Shown here piece after piece: positions 1-8,250 of a DNA stretch of 64,000 nucleotides. The DNA comes from Pseudomonas sp. Au-Pse12 (GTDB lineage Bacteria > Pseudomonadota > Gammaproteobacteria > Pseudomonadales > Pseudomonadaceae), in contig NZ_JAJTTH010000013.1 of NCBI RefSeq assembly GCF_021341665.1, forward strand, positions 95,573 to 159,572, written 5' to 3'. Both the position numbers and the translations under genes were made by a program. The notes under the pieces were generated by a model. That model did not search any database and had not been told where the DNA came from. It saw nothing but the letters and a program-made list of their open reading frames with translations. Each line of letters starts with the position of its first letter. Position 1 is the first letter of the stretch.

Positions 1-731
1 GCGGAATAACCACCCATGGCTGAAACCGTTCCACTTTGAATATGGTCGAGATAAGAGAATATCTTGCGTGGCGATATCAAGCCGATCGAGTAGTTCAATG
101 CGCTCATTCGGTCTTGCAGTTCATAACCCGGGTTGCGCTGGTCCATTTGAAAGTGCAGCCCATGTTGCTTGATCAGGCGAGCGTTCCATAACGTGCAGAA
201 GCTCTTCAAGTGTGTCTCCTTGTAGGGTTTCGGCTCCCGTGCCTGGACCCCGAGGCTGCGCAACCCGCGCCGGGTGTAATGTTTGCCGAAGCGCGAAACC
301 CGTCGCCACGCAGAGCGCAGTACGCCCCGGTCAAGTTGCTCCAGGCAACCGACTGCGGCCACCCTGGGGTGAGCGCCGCACTGCTTGAGCATCACCGAGA
401 AAATACGCGGGTCGTAGATGAAGGTGTCGCTGTGCAGCAGAAACAGATATTCGGTTTCAACCTGCTCCAGAGCCAGGTCGAGCGCCCTGCCGTGGGCAAG
501 GTTGCCGGCCTCGGGGGCACTGGGCTGACGCTCGATCAGCCTGATCCAGTCGAGGCTGCGCAAATAGTCGCTGCTGGCGTCCCGGGAGTCGTTGTCGACC
601 ACAAAGACCGTCACGTCCTGGCCTTGCAAGGCTTCTTGCAGAAGTTTCAGGCAGATCCTCGTGAGTTCAAGTGACTTATAGTTGACCAATACAATGCTGT
701 AGTTTGCTTTGGTTGTAAGTTCGCGGCTCAT
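1..731 (-). CDS. GT2-family glycosyltransferase, C-terminus cut by window edge
   Basis: Reading leftward from the ATG at 729-731, the frame stays open to the window edge (about 243 residues). The N-terminus has the GT-A fold signature of family 2: a hydrophobic strand ending in VNYKS (residues 13-20), the nucleotide-sugar loop VVDNDSRD (44-51) and an acidic DxD-like segment HSDTFIYD (100-107). This resembles rhamnosyltransferase-type enzymes that add sugars to surface polysaccharide, using a nucleotide sugar on the cytoplasmic side of the membrane. A weak purine stretch (GAGATC) precedes the start. The neighbouring genes on the right are regulators, so they do not reveal the glycan. The family call is firm; the specific sugar and acceptor are unknown. 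Confidence 0.82.
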   Translation of the reverse strand, partial: MSRELTTKANYSIVLVNYKSLELTRICLKLLQEALQGQDVTVFVVDNDSRDASSDYLRSLDWIRLIERQPSAPEAGNLAHGRALDLALEQVETEYLFLLHSDTFIYDPRIFSVMLKQCGAHPRVAAVGCLEQLDRGVLRSAWRRVSRFGKHYTRRGLRSLGVQAREPKPYKETHLKSFCTLWNARLIKQHGLHFQMDQRNPGYELQDRMSALNYSIGLISPRKIFSYLDHIQSGTVSAMGGYS

Positions 732-1105
732 GATCGGTTTGATCTCGAATGATCTGTTCTTGAAGGGGTGATGTGATTCCGCCAGGAACACACTTCTGTC
801 TGTTTAACCTGCAGGCAACTTGAATCAGGCGAAGGCAACTTCCGTCGTTCAGGCAACCGGGGCTTGAATGACCGGCATGCGCTGTAGATTGAGGTTGATT
901 CTGAATGAGGCAATCTTTCAGCCTGTTCCCCGGCAGTTAAATTCTTTGACAGGTTTGTAGCGGGAACGCAGGGGGGCGTGGGGACTCTCGGCGGGCCGCG
1001 GCTACTGGGCGGATTGCCGAGCGGCGGCCGCGGTCGCCGCCAGGTGGGTTCTGGCGGCGGGTGGCTGGAGCAGGCTGGGCAGGGCTTGGGGGAGATAGGC
1101 CGGTG
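732..1105. other. Intergenic stretch, no gene seen
   Basis: About 370 bases lie between the glycosyltransferase start and the end of the sensor kinase gene. The half next to the glycosyltransferase is comparatively A+T-rich and would hold its promoter, although no convincing -35/-10 pair is visible. The half next to the kinase is very G+C-rich. A short minus-strand open frame at 1002-1109 directly follows the kinase stop in another phase; it has no start codon and is not called. No terminator hairpin was found. Confidence 0.5.
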
Positions 1106-2473
1106 TCAGGTGTCTTGCCGGTTGCCGATCAGATCGACCCGGCAACCGGGCTGTGCATCGTGCACTTGCAACGTCATGTCGTGCAGGCGGGCCACGGCTG
1201 AAACCATGCTCAAACCCAGGCCGTTGCCTGGCGTATGGCGGCTGGACTCGGAGCGATACAGGCGCCGGAAAACGGCTTCGCGCTCCGCCTCCGGTATGCC
1301 GGGGCCATGGTCGCGGATGCTCAGGGTGCAGTGGCTGGCGTCCGTCAGCACCCTGACCTCGACCTTGCTGTCATCGGGGGAAAACTTGATCGCGTTATCG
1401 ATCAGGTTGCAGGTGGCATCGAAGAGCAACTGCGGGTCCCCCAATACATGGCCGGCCCTGCTGCACGGGGTGAACTCCAGGGTCATGCCGCGCTCCTGCG
1501 CCAGTGGCTCAAACAGCTCGACGGCATCCGCGCCAATCCTGTTGAGGTCCACGGGCGTAAAATGACTGCGCCTGGCACTGCCTTCTATCTCCGAAATGCG
1601 CAACAGCGCCCGGAAGGTCTGCATCAATCCCTTGGCGTCTTCAATCGCGGTATCGATGGCCAGGCAATATTCCTGTTGGCTCAGGTTGCGCCGCTGGGCT
1701 CGTTCCAGGCCGGCGATCAAGCGCGTCAGCGGCGTTCGCAGGTCGTGGGCAATGTCGTCGCAGACGCCCTTGACCTCGCTCATCAACCTTTCCAGGGCAT
1801 CGAGCATGCCATTCACCACGCTGGCGATACGGTCGATATCGTCGTTGTTGCCACGGGTGGGCAAACGCCGGCTGAGGTCCCCCTCGACGATCTTCTTGAT
1901 CGAGCGGCTGAGCAGGTCCAGGCGCCTGTGGGCCAATACACCGAGGGTGATGGCGCCCAATAGCCCAACCACCAGAAGCAGCGCTCCGCCTGAAACCAGG
2001 GCGTTGACCAGCAGCTCGTCGAACTCGCGAATGTCATGGATGTCCTGACCGACAAACAAGGTGCTGCCGTCGTCCAACCGGTGTGCCAGGAAGCGGATCG
2101 GGCGATCGTGGCCGTTGCTCTTGTCCCACATGAACTCCGTGGGCCTGTCGTAGCCGCGCAAGGCCGGCAGTTGTTGTACCGGGCCGGTGATGGGGTTGCC
2201 GTCGGCGTCGAACAGCGCGTAGGGCAGCCGGCCCTGGGGATCCTGCTGGTTGTGCTGGAGGATTTCCTGGAGCCGCAGGGCCGGAGGTTGCGCCTGCTGC
2301 CGCTCGGCTTCACGGTGCAGCGCGGTATCCACTTCGGCAATCAGGTAGCCGGTGGTCTGCCAGTAGATGTAGCCGAACAGGGCGAAGAACGAGCAACCAA
2401 ACAGGGCGAGGAACAGCAACGCCGTTCGAAAGCTGATGGTGCGGGGGATTTCACTCAGCCGCACGCAGGACAT
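1106..2473 (-). CDS. Membrane sensor histidine kinase of a two-component system
   Basis: This 455-residue inner-membrane kinase should sense a periplasmic signal and phosphorylate the regulator encoded just upstream. A membrane helix lies near residues 18-38, followed by a periplasmic domain of about 115 residues. A second helix (about 158-180) leads into a HAMP linker. The dimerisation box is IAHDLRTPL, with the phospho-accepting histidine at about 243. The ATP-binding domain carries an N box (NLIDNAIKFSP), a G1 box (DHGPGIP) and a G2 box (GNGLGLS). I chose the ATG at 2471-2473 because the reading before it is out of character for a kinase N-terminus and lies inside the regulator gene. The 23-base overlap with that regulator implies translational coupling. 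The signal is unknown. Confidence 0.88.
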   Translation of the reverse strand: MSCVRLSEIPRTISFRTALLFLALFGCSFFALFGYIYWQTTGYLIAEVDTALHREAERQQAQPPALRLQEILQHNQQDPQGRLPYALFDADGNPITGPVQQLPALRGYDRPTEFMWDKSNGHDRPIRFLAHRLDDGSTLFVGQDIHDIREFDELLVNALVSGGALLLVVGLLGAITLGVLAHRRLDLLSRSIKKIVEGDLSRRLPTRGNNDDIDRIASVVNGMLDALERLMSEVKGVCDDIAHDLRTPLTRLIAGLERAQRRNLSQQEYCLAIDTAIEDAKGLMQTFRALLRISEIEGSARRSHFTPVDLNRIGADAVELFEPLAQERGMTLEFTPCSRAGHVLGDPQLLFDATCNLIDNAIKFSPDDSKVEVRVLTDASHCTLSIRDHGPGIPEAEREAVFRRLYRSESSRHTPGNGLGLSMVSAVARLHDMTLQVHDAQPGCRVDLIGNRQDT

Positions 2474-3143
2474 AACCGGACCCCCGAATGGTATGCAGCA
2501 TCGGCGTGTCACTCTGGCCGTCGATCTTGTGCCGCAGGCGCCCGATATGCACATCGATCACATTGGTGCGTTCGTCATAGCTGTAGTTCCAGACGGCCTC
2601 GAACAGCATGGTGCGGGTGACGACCTGGCCGGCGTGCTGCGCCAGGTATTCCAGCAGTGCATATTCCCGGGGCAGCAGCTCGACCACTCTTTCGCCCCGG
2701 CGCACGCTGCGCCGCAGCAGGTCGATTTCCAGGTTGCCGATGCGCAGGCGGCTGTCGCGGCCGGCCGCCGCTGCCGGCGCTCGCCGACGGCTCAGGGCAT
2801 CCAGGCGCGCGGTCAACTCGATGAACTCGAAGGGTTTGGTCAGGTAGTCGTCACCGCCGGCACGAAGACCTCGAACCCGTTCATCCAGGGCACTGAGTGC
2901 ACTTAGGATCAGCACGGGAGTGGTGATGCCAGAGGCGCGCAATGCGGTCAACATCCCCAGGCCATCCAGGGCGCCGGGAAGCATGCGGTCGAGGACGATG
3001 ATGTCGAAGGTCTGGCTGATGGCGGTTACCAGGCCGTCACGGCCATTGTCCAGCAGCGTGACCTCGAAGCCATGATCGTGCAGTGCTGCTTCGATCTCCC
3101 GAGAGGTGACAGGATCATCTTCGATAACCAGTACGTGAGTCAT
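2451..3143 (-). CDS. OmpR/PhoB-family response regulator
   Basis: The protein has 230 residues in two domains. The receiver (about 1-120) has the acidic pair D9-D10, phospho-acceptor D52 in IIVLDRMLPG, and a conserved K in YLTKPFEF. The C-terminal winged helix (about 135-228) is of OmpR type and ends in the typical wing motif TIRGSGYVLR. It is the partner of the histidine kinase gene that overlaps its 3' end, so the pair forms a classical operon. It is divergent from another OmpR-type regulator gene, with a shared 145-base promoter region. Target genes are not evident. Confidence 0.9.
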   Translation of the reverse strand: MTHVLVIEDDPVTSREIEAALHDHGFEVTLLDNGRDGLVTAISQTFDIIVLDRMLPGALDGLGMLTALRASGITTPVLILSALSALDERVRGLRAGGDDYLTKPFEFIELTARLDALSRRRAPAAAAGRDSRLRIGNLEIDLLRRSVRRGERVVELLPREYALLEYLAQHAGQVVTRTMLFEAVWNYSYDERTNVIDVHIGRLRHKIDGQSDTPMLHTIRGSGYVLRAAE

Positions 3144-3288
3144 AGGCGTTGTTCAGGGTTCCGCACTTGAAATATGTGGCCGGCGCAGTTCTGGCTGGCT
3201 CGTTGGTGGCATAGTGTGCCCAGCCAATTTTTACACCGGGCTACCGGCAAGATGAAAAAAAGTTTAGTTCAGTGCCTGCGAGGTCAAT

Positions 3289-3996
3289 GTGCGTATTTTG
3301 GTGGTTGAGGATGATGCGCGTAGTGCCGCCTACCTGTTGCGCGGGCTGAATGAGAGCGGGCATGTCGTTGATTGCGCCGAAGATGGCCGCGATGGACTGG
3401 CCATGGCGCTGGAGGGGATCTATGACGTGTTGATAGTCGACCGGTCGCTCTCCGGAATGGACGGCCTGGCGTTGGTCCGTGAGTTTCGCCGGAGCGATCC
3501 CGCCACCCCGATCCTGATGCTCAGCGCCCTGGCTTCGACCCGGCAGCGGGTCGAGGGGTTGCAGGCCGGCTGTGACGACTACCTGGGCAAACCCTACGCA
3601 TTCATCGAGGTGCTGGCTCGGCTGGATGCCCTAGTCCGCACCCGCGATCAGCCGTCGGGCGCCCAGGGCCTGCTGAGCGTTGGCGATCTGGTTCTCGACT
3701 GCGCGACTCGCTCGCTCTCGCGCAAGGGGCGGAGCATTGCGCTGGCCCACCGGGAAACCTTGATCGTGGAAAAACTCATGCGTCATTGTGGCGAAGTCGT
3801 GACCCGCTCGATGTTGCTTGAGAGTGCCTGGGACTACGAGTTCGACCCCAATGACAATGTCATCGACAAGCACATCTACCGTCTGCGGCGCAAATTGGAG
3901 GAAGGCTTCGGGGCGCCGCTGATCATGACCGTTCCGGGCGCCGGTTATTGCCTCGCTGAAGAAGGCGGGCAGCAGGAGCTCCCATCGAATGCCTAG
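3289..3996 (+). CDS. OmpR-family response regulator without an adjacent kinase
   Basis: This 235-residue protein combines a receiver domain (D8-D9, phospho-acceptor D51 in VLIVDRSLSGMDG, K in YLGKPYAF) with an OmpR-type winged helix ending in VPGAGYC. It resembles the CzcR/CopR type of metal-responsive regulators, but this is only family-level likeness. No kinase gene follows, so it is an orphan here. It could be cross-phosphorylated by the kinase at 1106-2473, or by a distant one. The start GTG/ATG choice is simple: the N-terminus MRILVVEDD is canonical. A small PtrA-like gene lies convergently downstream. Confidence 0.85.
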   Translation: MRILVVEDDARSAAYLLRGLNESGHVVDCAEDGRDGLAMALEGIYDVLIVDRSLSGMDGLALVREFRRSDPATPILMLSALASTRQRVEGLQAGCDDYLGKPYAFIEVLARLDALVRTRDQPSGAQGLLSVGDLVLDCATRSLSRKGRSIALAHRETLIVEKLMRHCGEVVTRSMLLESAWDYEFDPNDNVIDKHIYRLRRKLEEGFGAPLIMTVPGAGYCLAEEGGQQELPSNA

Positions 3997-4223
3997 GGGG
4001 GCTTCGCGGGGCTGTTGCCAAGTCGCACTCGGGCTGTCGGGATACCCCGCAACCCAAGTCCAGGGCCTTGAGCCCTTGCAATACCCTGAGCCCCCACCGC
4101 CACACTGCGAGTAAGCGACTCTGTTGCTGCGTCCTTGCGACAGTGCTCCAGGCGGCTTGCATGACACTCAAAGCGCATGGCCAAGCGGCTGGCTGCCAAT
4201 CATCTGCGGAGTAGCGCGGGCTC

Positions 4224-4427
4224 TCAGTTCGAGCGGGCGGCATCGCTGGAGGCCGCTTTCTGGTTGCTGGCCATGGCCGTTGCGTGTTCAGACTTCTGCT
4301 GGGTTGCCACTGCCGAGTCTCTCGCCGCTTCCATCCGCGCCATCACGGTATCGCCACCGCCTTCTGCCATCGCTGCTACAGAGGCACTCATCAGGGTCAG
4401 GATCAAAAGGGCTTTCAGGGTATTCAT
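4224..4427 (-). CDS. Small exported protein, PtrA-like N-terminal domain
   Basis: The protein has 67 residues. It starts with a signal peptide (MNTLKALLILTLMSASVAAMA) and continues with a short segment, EGGGDTVMARMEAARDSA, that looks like the N-terminal domain named after PtrA, the small copper-inducible protein of P. aeruginosa. The rest is Ala/Ser/Gln/Lys-rich and probably disordered. The start at 4427 is preceded by CTGGAGA at good spacing, which is better than an in-frame Met ten codons upstream. In P. aeruginosa, ptrA lies near the CopR/CopS genes, and here an OmpR-type regulator gene is next door. That supports, but does not prove, a metal- or stress-linked role in the periplasm. Confidence 0.6.
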   Translation of the reverse strand: MNTLKALLILTLMSASVAAMAEGGGDTVMARMEAARDSAVATQQKSEHATAMASNQKAASSDAARSN

Positions 4428-4717
4428 GTTCAGTCTCCAGGATTCTGCTTCAGCCATCGCAGTACTTGCTGGCTTGGGCTCATCCTAGAGCGGGTTGCAT
4501 TTCACCCACTTCCCCGCCCAATGAACTTTTTGACAGGTCGGCGTATGCCACATCATCCAGGGCTCGGGCCGGTTGATGATGGTCCGCGCCGGGCCCTTCC
4601 CCGAGGTGCTGGCGATGCTGGCAAGGTGCCGAGCCTGCCTGGTAAATAAAGTATTCAGCGCTGCGTAAACTCATTACCTTGCACGAGACAGGGCGCTGAC
4701 TTGGCCAGGAGAGGTTC

Positions 4718-5557
4718 GTGAGTATCAAAGACAATCCAGAAGACTATGAAGACCTCAAGCGCGCGGTGGCGTTGCTGGAGTCTCCTTCGCTCACTGCGCG
4801 GCTGTCCGGTTTGCTCGGCTCGCCGATTGAAAGCGCGGTGAAGGCCTTGCCGGCGGTGGTCTCGAAAAAGATCAATGGCGCGGTGGTGGCTGCGCTGCAT
4901 ACCTCCGCCGACGCGGCGCTGTGGAGCCTGGAAAACACCCCGAAAAGACAGGCCTCGACGCTCTTGCACAAAGTCTATGCCGCCACCTCCGGCGCGGTGG
5001 GCGGTGCTTTCGGGTTTGCCGCACTGTTCGTCGAGCTGCCCATTTCCACCACCATCATGATGCGCTCGGTGGCCGATGTGGCCCGTAGCGAAGGCTTCGA
5101 CCTGGAGGACTTCGCCACCAAGCAGGCGTGCATCGAAGTGTTCGCCATGGGCGGCAACAGCCAGGCCGATGACGCCACCGAGACCGGCTATTACATCACC
5201 CGCAGCTTCACTACCCAGGCCATGCAGCAGTTGTCCAAGGAGCTGGCGGCCATCGCCGCGAGGCAAGGCGCCGGGGCGGCCGGCAGGTTGTCGCCGGGGC
5301 AGGTGGGCCAGTGGCTGGCGCTGCTGATCGAGAAGGTCGCCAGCCGTTACGGCGTGACCATTTCCAGCAAGTTCGCAGCCCAGGCGGTGCCGGTGATCGG
5401 CGCCTTTACCGGCGCCACCATCAATGCGCTGTTCACCGATTTCTACCAGGACATGGCCCGCGGGCATTTCACCGTCAAGCGCCTGGAGCACAAGTACGGC
5501 TTTGAGCAGATCAAGGGCGAGTATGCGCAGATCCTGGGCAAGCGGCTGGCAGGCTAG
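4718..5557 (+). CDS. EcsC-family protein
   Basis: This 279-residue protein belongs to the EcsC family (PF12787), whose molecular role is not known. The pattern seen is an N-terminal helical part, a small-residue hydrophobic segment around 95-115 (GAVGGAFGFAALFVELPIS), then the family hallmark of TTIMMRSVADVARSEG and a second glycine/alanine hydrophobic stretch near 225-245. The latter two suggest membrane association. The start is GTG at 4718, with GGAGAGG about seven bases before it; no ATG is better placed. A GNAT gene follows 13 bases downstream and may be co-transcribed. Confidence 0.8.
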   Translation: MSIKDNPEDYEDLKRAVALLESPSLTARLSGLLGSPIESAVKALPAVVSKKINGAVVAALHTSADAALWSLENTPKRQASTLLHKVYAATSGAVGGAFGFAALFVELPISTTIMMRSVADVARSEGFDLEDFATKQACIEVFAMGGNSQADDATETGYYITRSFTTQAMQQLSKELAAIAARQGAGAAGRLSPGQVGQWLALLIEKVASRYGVTISSKFAAQAVPVIGAFTGATINALFTDFYQDMARGHFTVKRLEHKYGFEQIKGEYAQILGKRLAG

Positions 5558-5570
5558 GGCGGGTGTCGAT

Positions 5571-6146
5571 ATGAGCGACTTTCCGGTTATGCGTACCTCA
5601 CGCCTGATCCTCAGGGAACTGTGCCCGACTGATGTTCCGGCGCTGTTCGCGATTCACAGCGATGCCGAGGCCATGCAGTGGTTCGGCACCGACCCCATCA
5701 CGGATGACCGGCAGGCCGAGCAATTGCTGGCGCTGTTCGCCGGTTGGCGCAGCTTGCCCAACCCGGGCGTTCGCTGGGGCATCGAGCGCCAGTCCGACCC
5801 CGGCTTGCTGGGCACCTGTGGCCTGTTCAAATGGAACCGCCAGTGGCGCAGCTGCGCCGTCAGCTTCGAACTGGCGAAACCGGCACAAGGGCAGGGGCTG
5901 ATGAGCGAGGCGCTGCGCGCCGTGGTGGGCTGGGGCTTCGAGCAGATGGCCCTGAACCGTATCGAGGCCCAGGTGCACCCGCAGAACCTGGCGAGCCTCA
6001 GGTTGCTGGAGCGGCTGGGGTTTGTCCGCGAAGGGCTTTCCCGGCAGGCGGGGTATTGGCTGGGAGCTCATCATGACCTGGTGCAGTACGGCTTGTTGAG
6101 GGCCGATTGGTCCAGCCCGGCGCCGCTCGCCGCGCGTCTTGTGTAA
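5571..6146 (+). CDS. GNAT acetyltransferase (RimJ/RimL-like)
   Basis: This 191-residue enzyme has the layout of the RimJ/RimL branch: an N-terminal TSRLILREL strand, the acetyl-CoA loop in AKPAQGQGLMSEALRAVV (about 105-122), and a C-terminal NLASLRLLERLGFVREG motif. Members transfer acetyl from acetyl-CoA to the amino group of a protein N-terminus or a small molecule in the cytoplasm. The ATG at 5571 was chosen because it gives the standard N-terminus and lies just after the EcsC stop. Upstream in-frame codons would run through the EcsC gene. The substrate is unknown. Confidence 0.85.
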   Translation: MSDFPVMRTSRLILRELCPTDVPALFAIHSDAEAMQWFGTDPITDDRQAEQLLALFAGWRSLPNPGVRWGIERQSDPGLLGTCGLFKWNRQWRSCAVSFELAKPAQGQGLMSEALRAVVGWGFEQMALNRIEAQVHPQNLASLRLLERLGFVREGLSRQAGYWLGAHHDLVQYGLLRADWSSPAPLAARLV

Positions 6147-6182
6147 CCCCGTGGCGTGACAATCAAGCGGGTGCTGGCCGCT

Positions 6183-6617
6183 TCAGCGGTGGCCCGGCGT
6201 CGGCGCATTGCTGTCCTCGACGGGCTCCAGGTGGTGGTAGGAGGGAAAGACCTTCCTGTGGCTGATCTGCAAGCCTGTTGGTGGCGCGAGCCCGTGGGTT
6301 TTACTGGAGCCCCAGGTCCGACGTTCGCCGCAATAGGTATGCACCACCTCGGAGCTGTCCCAGAACAAGCGCTCCAGCAGGGCTTCGTATTCGGCCAGCC
6401 ACGAATCTTCGAAGTCATAACTGCCTTTGGGGGCGCAGGCGAAGTGCAGCATATGCCCGTAGTAGCAATGTCCCCGGCTGTTGGGCAGCAGGCTGAAAAG
6501 CGCCCTGGTGATCTGCGCCCCGGTCACGGGCAGGCTGTGCAGGACCGCGCGATTGTGCGCTTCGGCGGCCGGTGAAGCGTCAAAACAGTGGATGTATCCA
6601 TACAGGTTGCCGCTCAT
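6183..6617 (-). CDS. Uncharacterised protein coupled to a receiver-like protein
   Basis: The protein has 144 residues and I do not recognise a family. The sequence is cytoplasmic in character, with several aromatic and cysteine/histidine residues (LYGYIHCFDASP near the start, CYYGHMLHFACAP in the middle, CGERRTWGSS later) and no signal peptide or membrane helix. The ATG at 6617 was chosen because it lies five bases after the stop of the upstream receiver-like gene; longer in-frame starts overlap that gene. The tight spacing suggests a two-gene operon, so its job is probably linked to that of the cPP-REC-like protein. Confidence 0.55.
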   Translation of the reverse strand: MSGNLYGYIHCFDASPAAEAHNRAVLHSLPVTGAQITRALFSLLPNSRGHCYYGHMLHFACAPKGSYDFEDSWLAEYEALLERLFWDSSEVVHTYCGERRTWGSSKTHGLAPPTGLQISHRKVFPSYHHLEPVEDSNAPTPGHR

Positions 6618-6621
6618 GGGG

Positions 6622-6951
6622 TCAGCTGCCTCTGTTGTCGGTGGGTTGGCGGCATCCGTTGTTGCGGGCCAGCCGATCGATCGCTTGCACGCCCGCGCGC
6701 ATCTTTTCCACGGCGGAGGCATTGGCCGAATGGATATGAATCTGCGGTGGGCAGAACCCGTGCAACGCCACGGCTTCTTCGATCCACAGGATCACGTCGT
6801 AACCGGTGCCGCGCGGGTCATCTCCGAGGTCGTGGTCGAGGCTGATCTGTTCGACGCCACCGGCTTTGAGCAGCGCGATGACTTCGTCCGGCCAGTAGGT
6901 GCGAATCCAGCCGGGCGGGGTCTGGCGTTCGTCGTCGAGGTAGATTTTCAT
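6622..6951 (-). CDS. Cyclic-phosphate-processing receiver-like (cPP-REC) protein
   Basis: The protein has 109 residues and is essentially a single domain. The pattern MKIYLDDERQTPPGW at the N-terminus, then GGVEQISLDHDLGDD (residues 31-45), GTGYDVILWIE and PPQIHIHSAN, matches the stand-alone receiver-like family described as cyclic-phosphate processing receiver domain. This family was predicted from genome context to act with RNA or nucleotide end processing. Conserved acidic residues include D6-D7 and D39/D41. It is the first gene of a tight pair with the uncharacterised 6183-6617 gene. The biochemical role is a family-level prediction only. Confidence 0.72.
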   Translation of the reverse strand: MKIYLDDERQTPPGWIRTYWPDEVIALLKAGGVEQISLDHDLGDDPRGTGYDVILWIEEAVALHGFCPPQIHIHSANASAVEKMRAGVQAIDRLARNNGCRQPTDNRGS

Positions 6952-7052
6952 GGGCCTGTTTACTCTTTCAGATGCAGTTCAAGCATCGGCGTCGTTCGCG
7001 ATGACATGATCGCATCGGTCAACGCCTGGTCATTGCAGCCTGCGCCGGAGCG

Positions 7053-7226
7053 CTAGCAGGAGCGCGTCAGCGGGGCAGAATCCACGCTGTTGCAGCGGAT
7101 CACCCAGTAAGCCCCCTGGGGGCAGAGCTCGCAGGACTGAATGACAAAACGCTCGGGCTTTCCATCGTTGATCATGCCGTCATGCATGGCGAGCACCAGG
7201 GCACAGGCTTGTTGGGCTGAAAGCAT
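7053..7226 (-). CDS. Small hypothetical protein, 57 residues
   Basis: The protein is short and cytoplasmic, with the readable core ACALVLAMHDGMINDG followed by CELCPQGAYWVIRCNS. No family is recognised. In-frame starts exist further upstream (ATG at 7301, TTG at 7313), but the codons between 7227 and 7301 have A/T-rich third positions, unlike this genome. I therefore prefer the ATG at 7226, although no good ribosome-binding site precedes it. It is probably transcribed alone. Confidence 0.45.
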   Translation of the reverse strand: MLSAQQACALVLAMHDGMINDGKPERFVIQSCELCPQGAYWVIRCNSVDSAPLTRSC

Positions 7227-7414
7227 CGGTGGGGGCTTTACGCTGAGCGTCCGGATTAATTTTCGACCCGTTGTATAACCCGATAGTGCGCAATAAGCCA
7301 TCACCACGCTCAAGGTTGCGCAGGATTTTTCCAGCAGTGGATTAGTCCGCCGCAGTTGTGTAGAAACGCTCCATTATTCAATCCGGCACCCGCTGCCAAC
7401 CCAGGTGGAACCCG

Positions 7415-8203
7415 ATGCGGCCCAACGCCGAACTCCGATTGTTTGCACTGCCGGCATGTGCCGGTCTGGTCTATGCCGTGACCAAGGGCCTGATCAAGGG
7501 CTGGAATGGCACGCAGCTGTTTTCCGGGTTTCTGTTTGGCAGCGTGATTGCCATGGTCCTGGGCATTCCCCTGTTGCTGTGGATGGACCGGCGCTGGCCG
7601 CAAGCCAGGATGCGCTACCTGTGGCTCGGCCTGATCCTGAGTCTGGTCGCCACCTTGCTGGTGCGCACCTCGTGGACGCAGCTGCTGCTGTTGCCGCTGG
7701 CCGGCGGGTTGCTCCTGGGCGGTCTGTACAGCCTGGTGATCCGTGTTATCGACCAGCTGCCGGTGCAGCTTCATGGACGGGCGCGACAAGGGTGGCGGGT
7801 TCTGGCCGTGCCGCTGTCAGGGGCGCTGACCCTGGGCGGGGTGGCGGTGACGCTCTATCCGAAGGGCGTGGAAAGCCTGCCGGTTTTCTCGCTCGGGGCG
7901 TTGATCGGTGCGTGGATCTCGATGCTGGTCAGCTGGCCGATGCTGTGGCTGGTGGAACGCTTCCTCGCCACCGGCTGGCGCTATGTGATCGGTGGCGGGC
8001 TCAGTGGCCTGTTGATCTGGCTGCTGTCCGGGGCCCCGGGACTGTTCGCCGAGTCACTGAAGGGGGCCTCGGGGCTGGACTACTGGATCCCCTTGTTCAA
8101 CCGTGGGATCTTTCCGTTCCTGCTGCTCGGGCTGCTAGCCGGGGTGCTGTTCTCGCTGCTCAACGGCATGGGCCCGCGGCGCCCCGTGGCCGCTGGCGAG
8201 TAA
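7415..8203 (+). CDS. Integral membrane protein of unknown function
   Basis: The protein has 262 residues and about seven to eight hydrophobic segments, beginning with one at 8-22 and ending with IFPFLLLGLLAGVLFSLL near the C-terminus. Positive residues lie in several loops (WMDRRWPQARMR, HGRARQGWR). No transporter or enzyme signature is visible. The ATG at 7415 gives a short cytoplasmic lead before the first helix. The next gene begins 47 bases downstream, so the two may be co-transcribed. The membrane assignment is sound; the function is not known. Confidence 0.7.
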   Translation: MRPNAELRLFALPACAGLVYAVTKGLIKGWNGTQLFSGFLFGSVIAMVLGIPLLLWMDRRWPQARMRYLWLGLILSLVATLLVRTSWTQLLLLPLAGGLLLGGLYSLVIRVIDQLPVQLHGRARQGWRVLAVPLSGALTLGGVAVTLYPKGVESLPVFSLGALIGAWISMLVSWPMLWLVERFLATGWRYVIGGGLSGLLIWLLSGAPGLFAESLKGASGLDYWIPLFNRGIFPFLLLGLLAGVLFSLLNGMGPRRPVAAGE

Positions 8204-8250
8204 TCCGCCGGCGCAGCGCCATTGACCCTCTTTATGCAAGGATCTGCTCG

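Noticed and set aside
1002..1109. Short minus-strand frame after the sensor kinase (reads LTPAYLPQALPSLLQ)
   Set aside because: It has no start codon and is in a different phase from the kinase; I could not decide between a gene remnant and chance, so it is not called.
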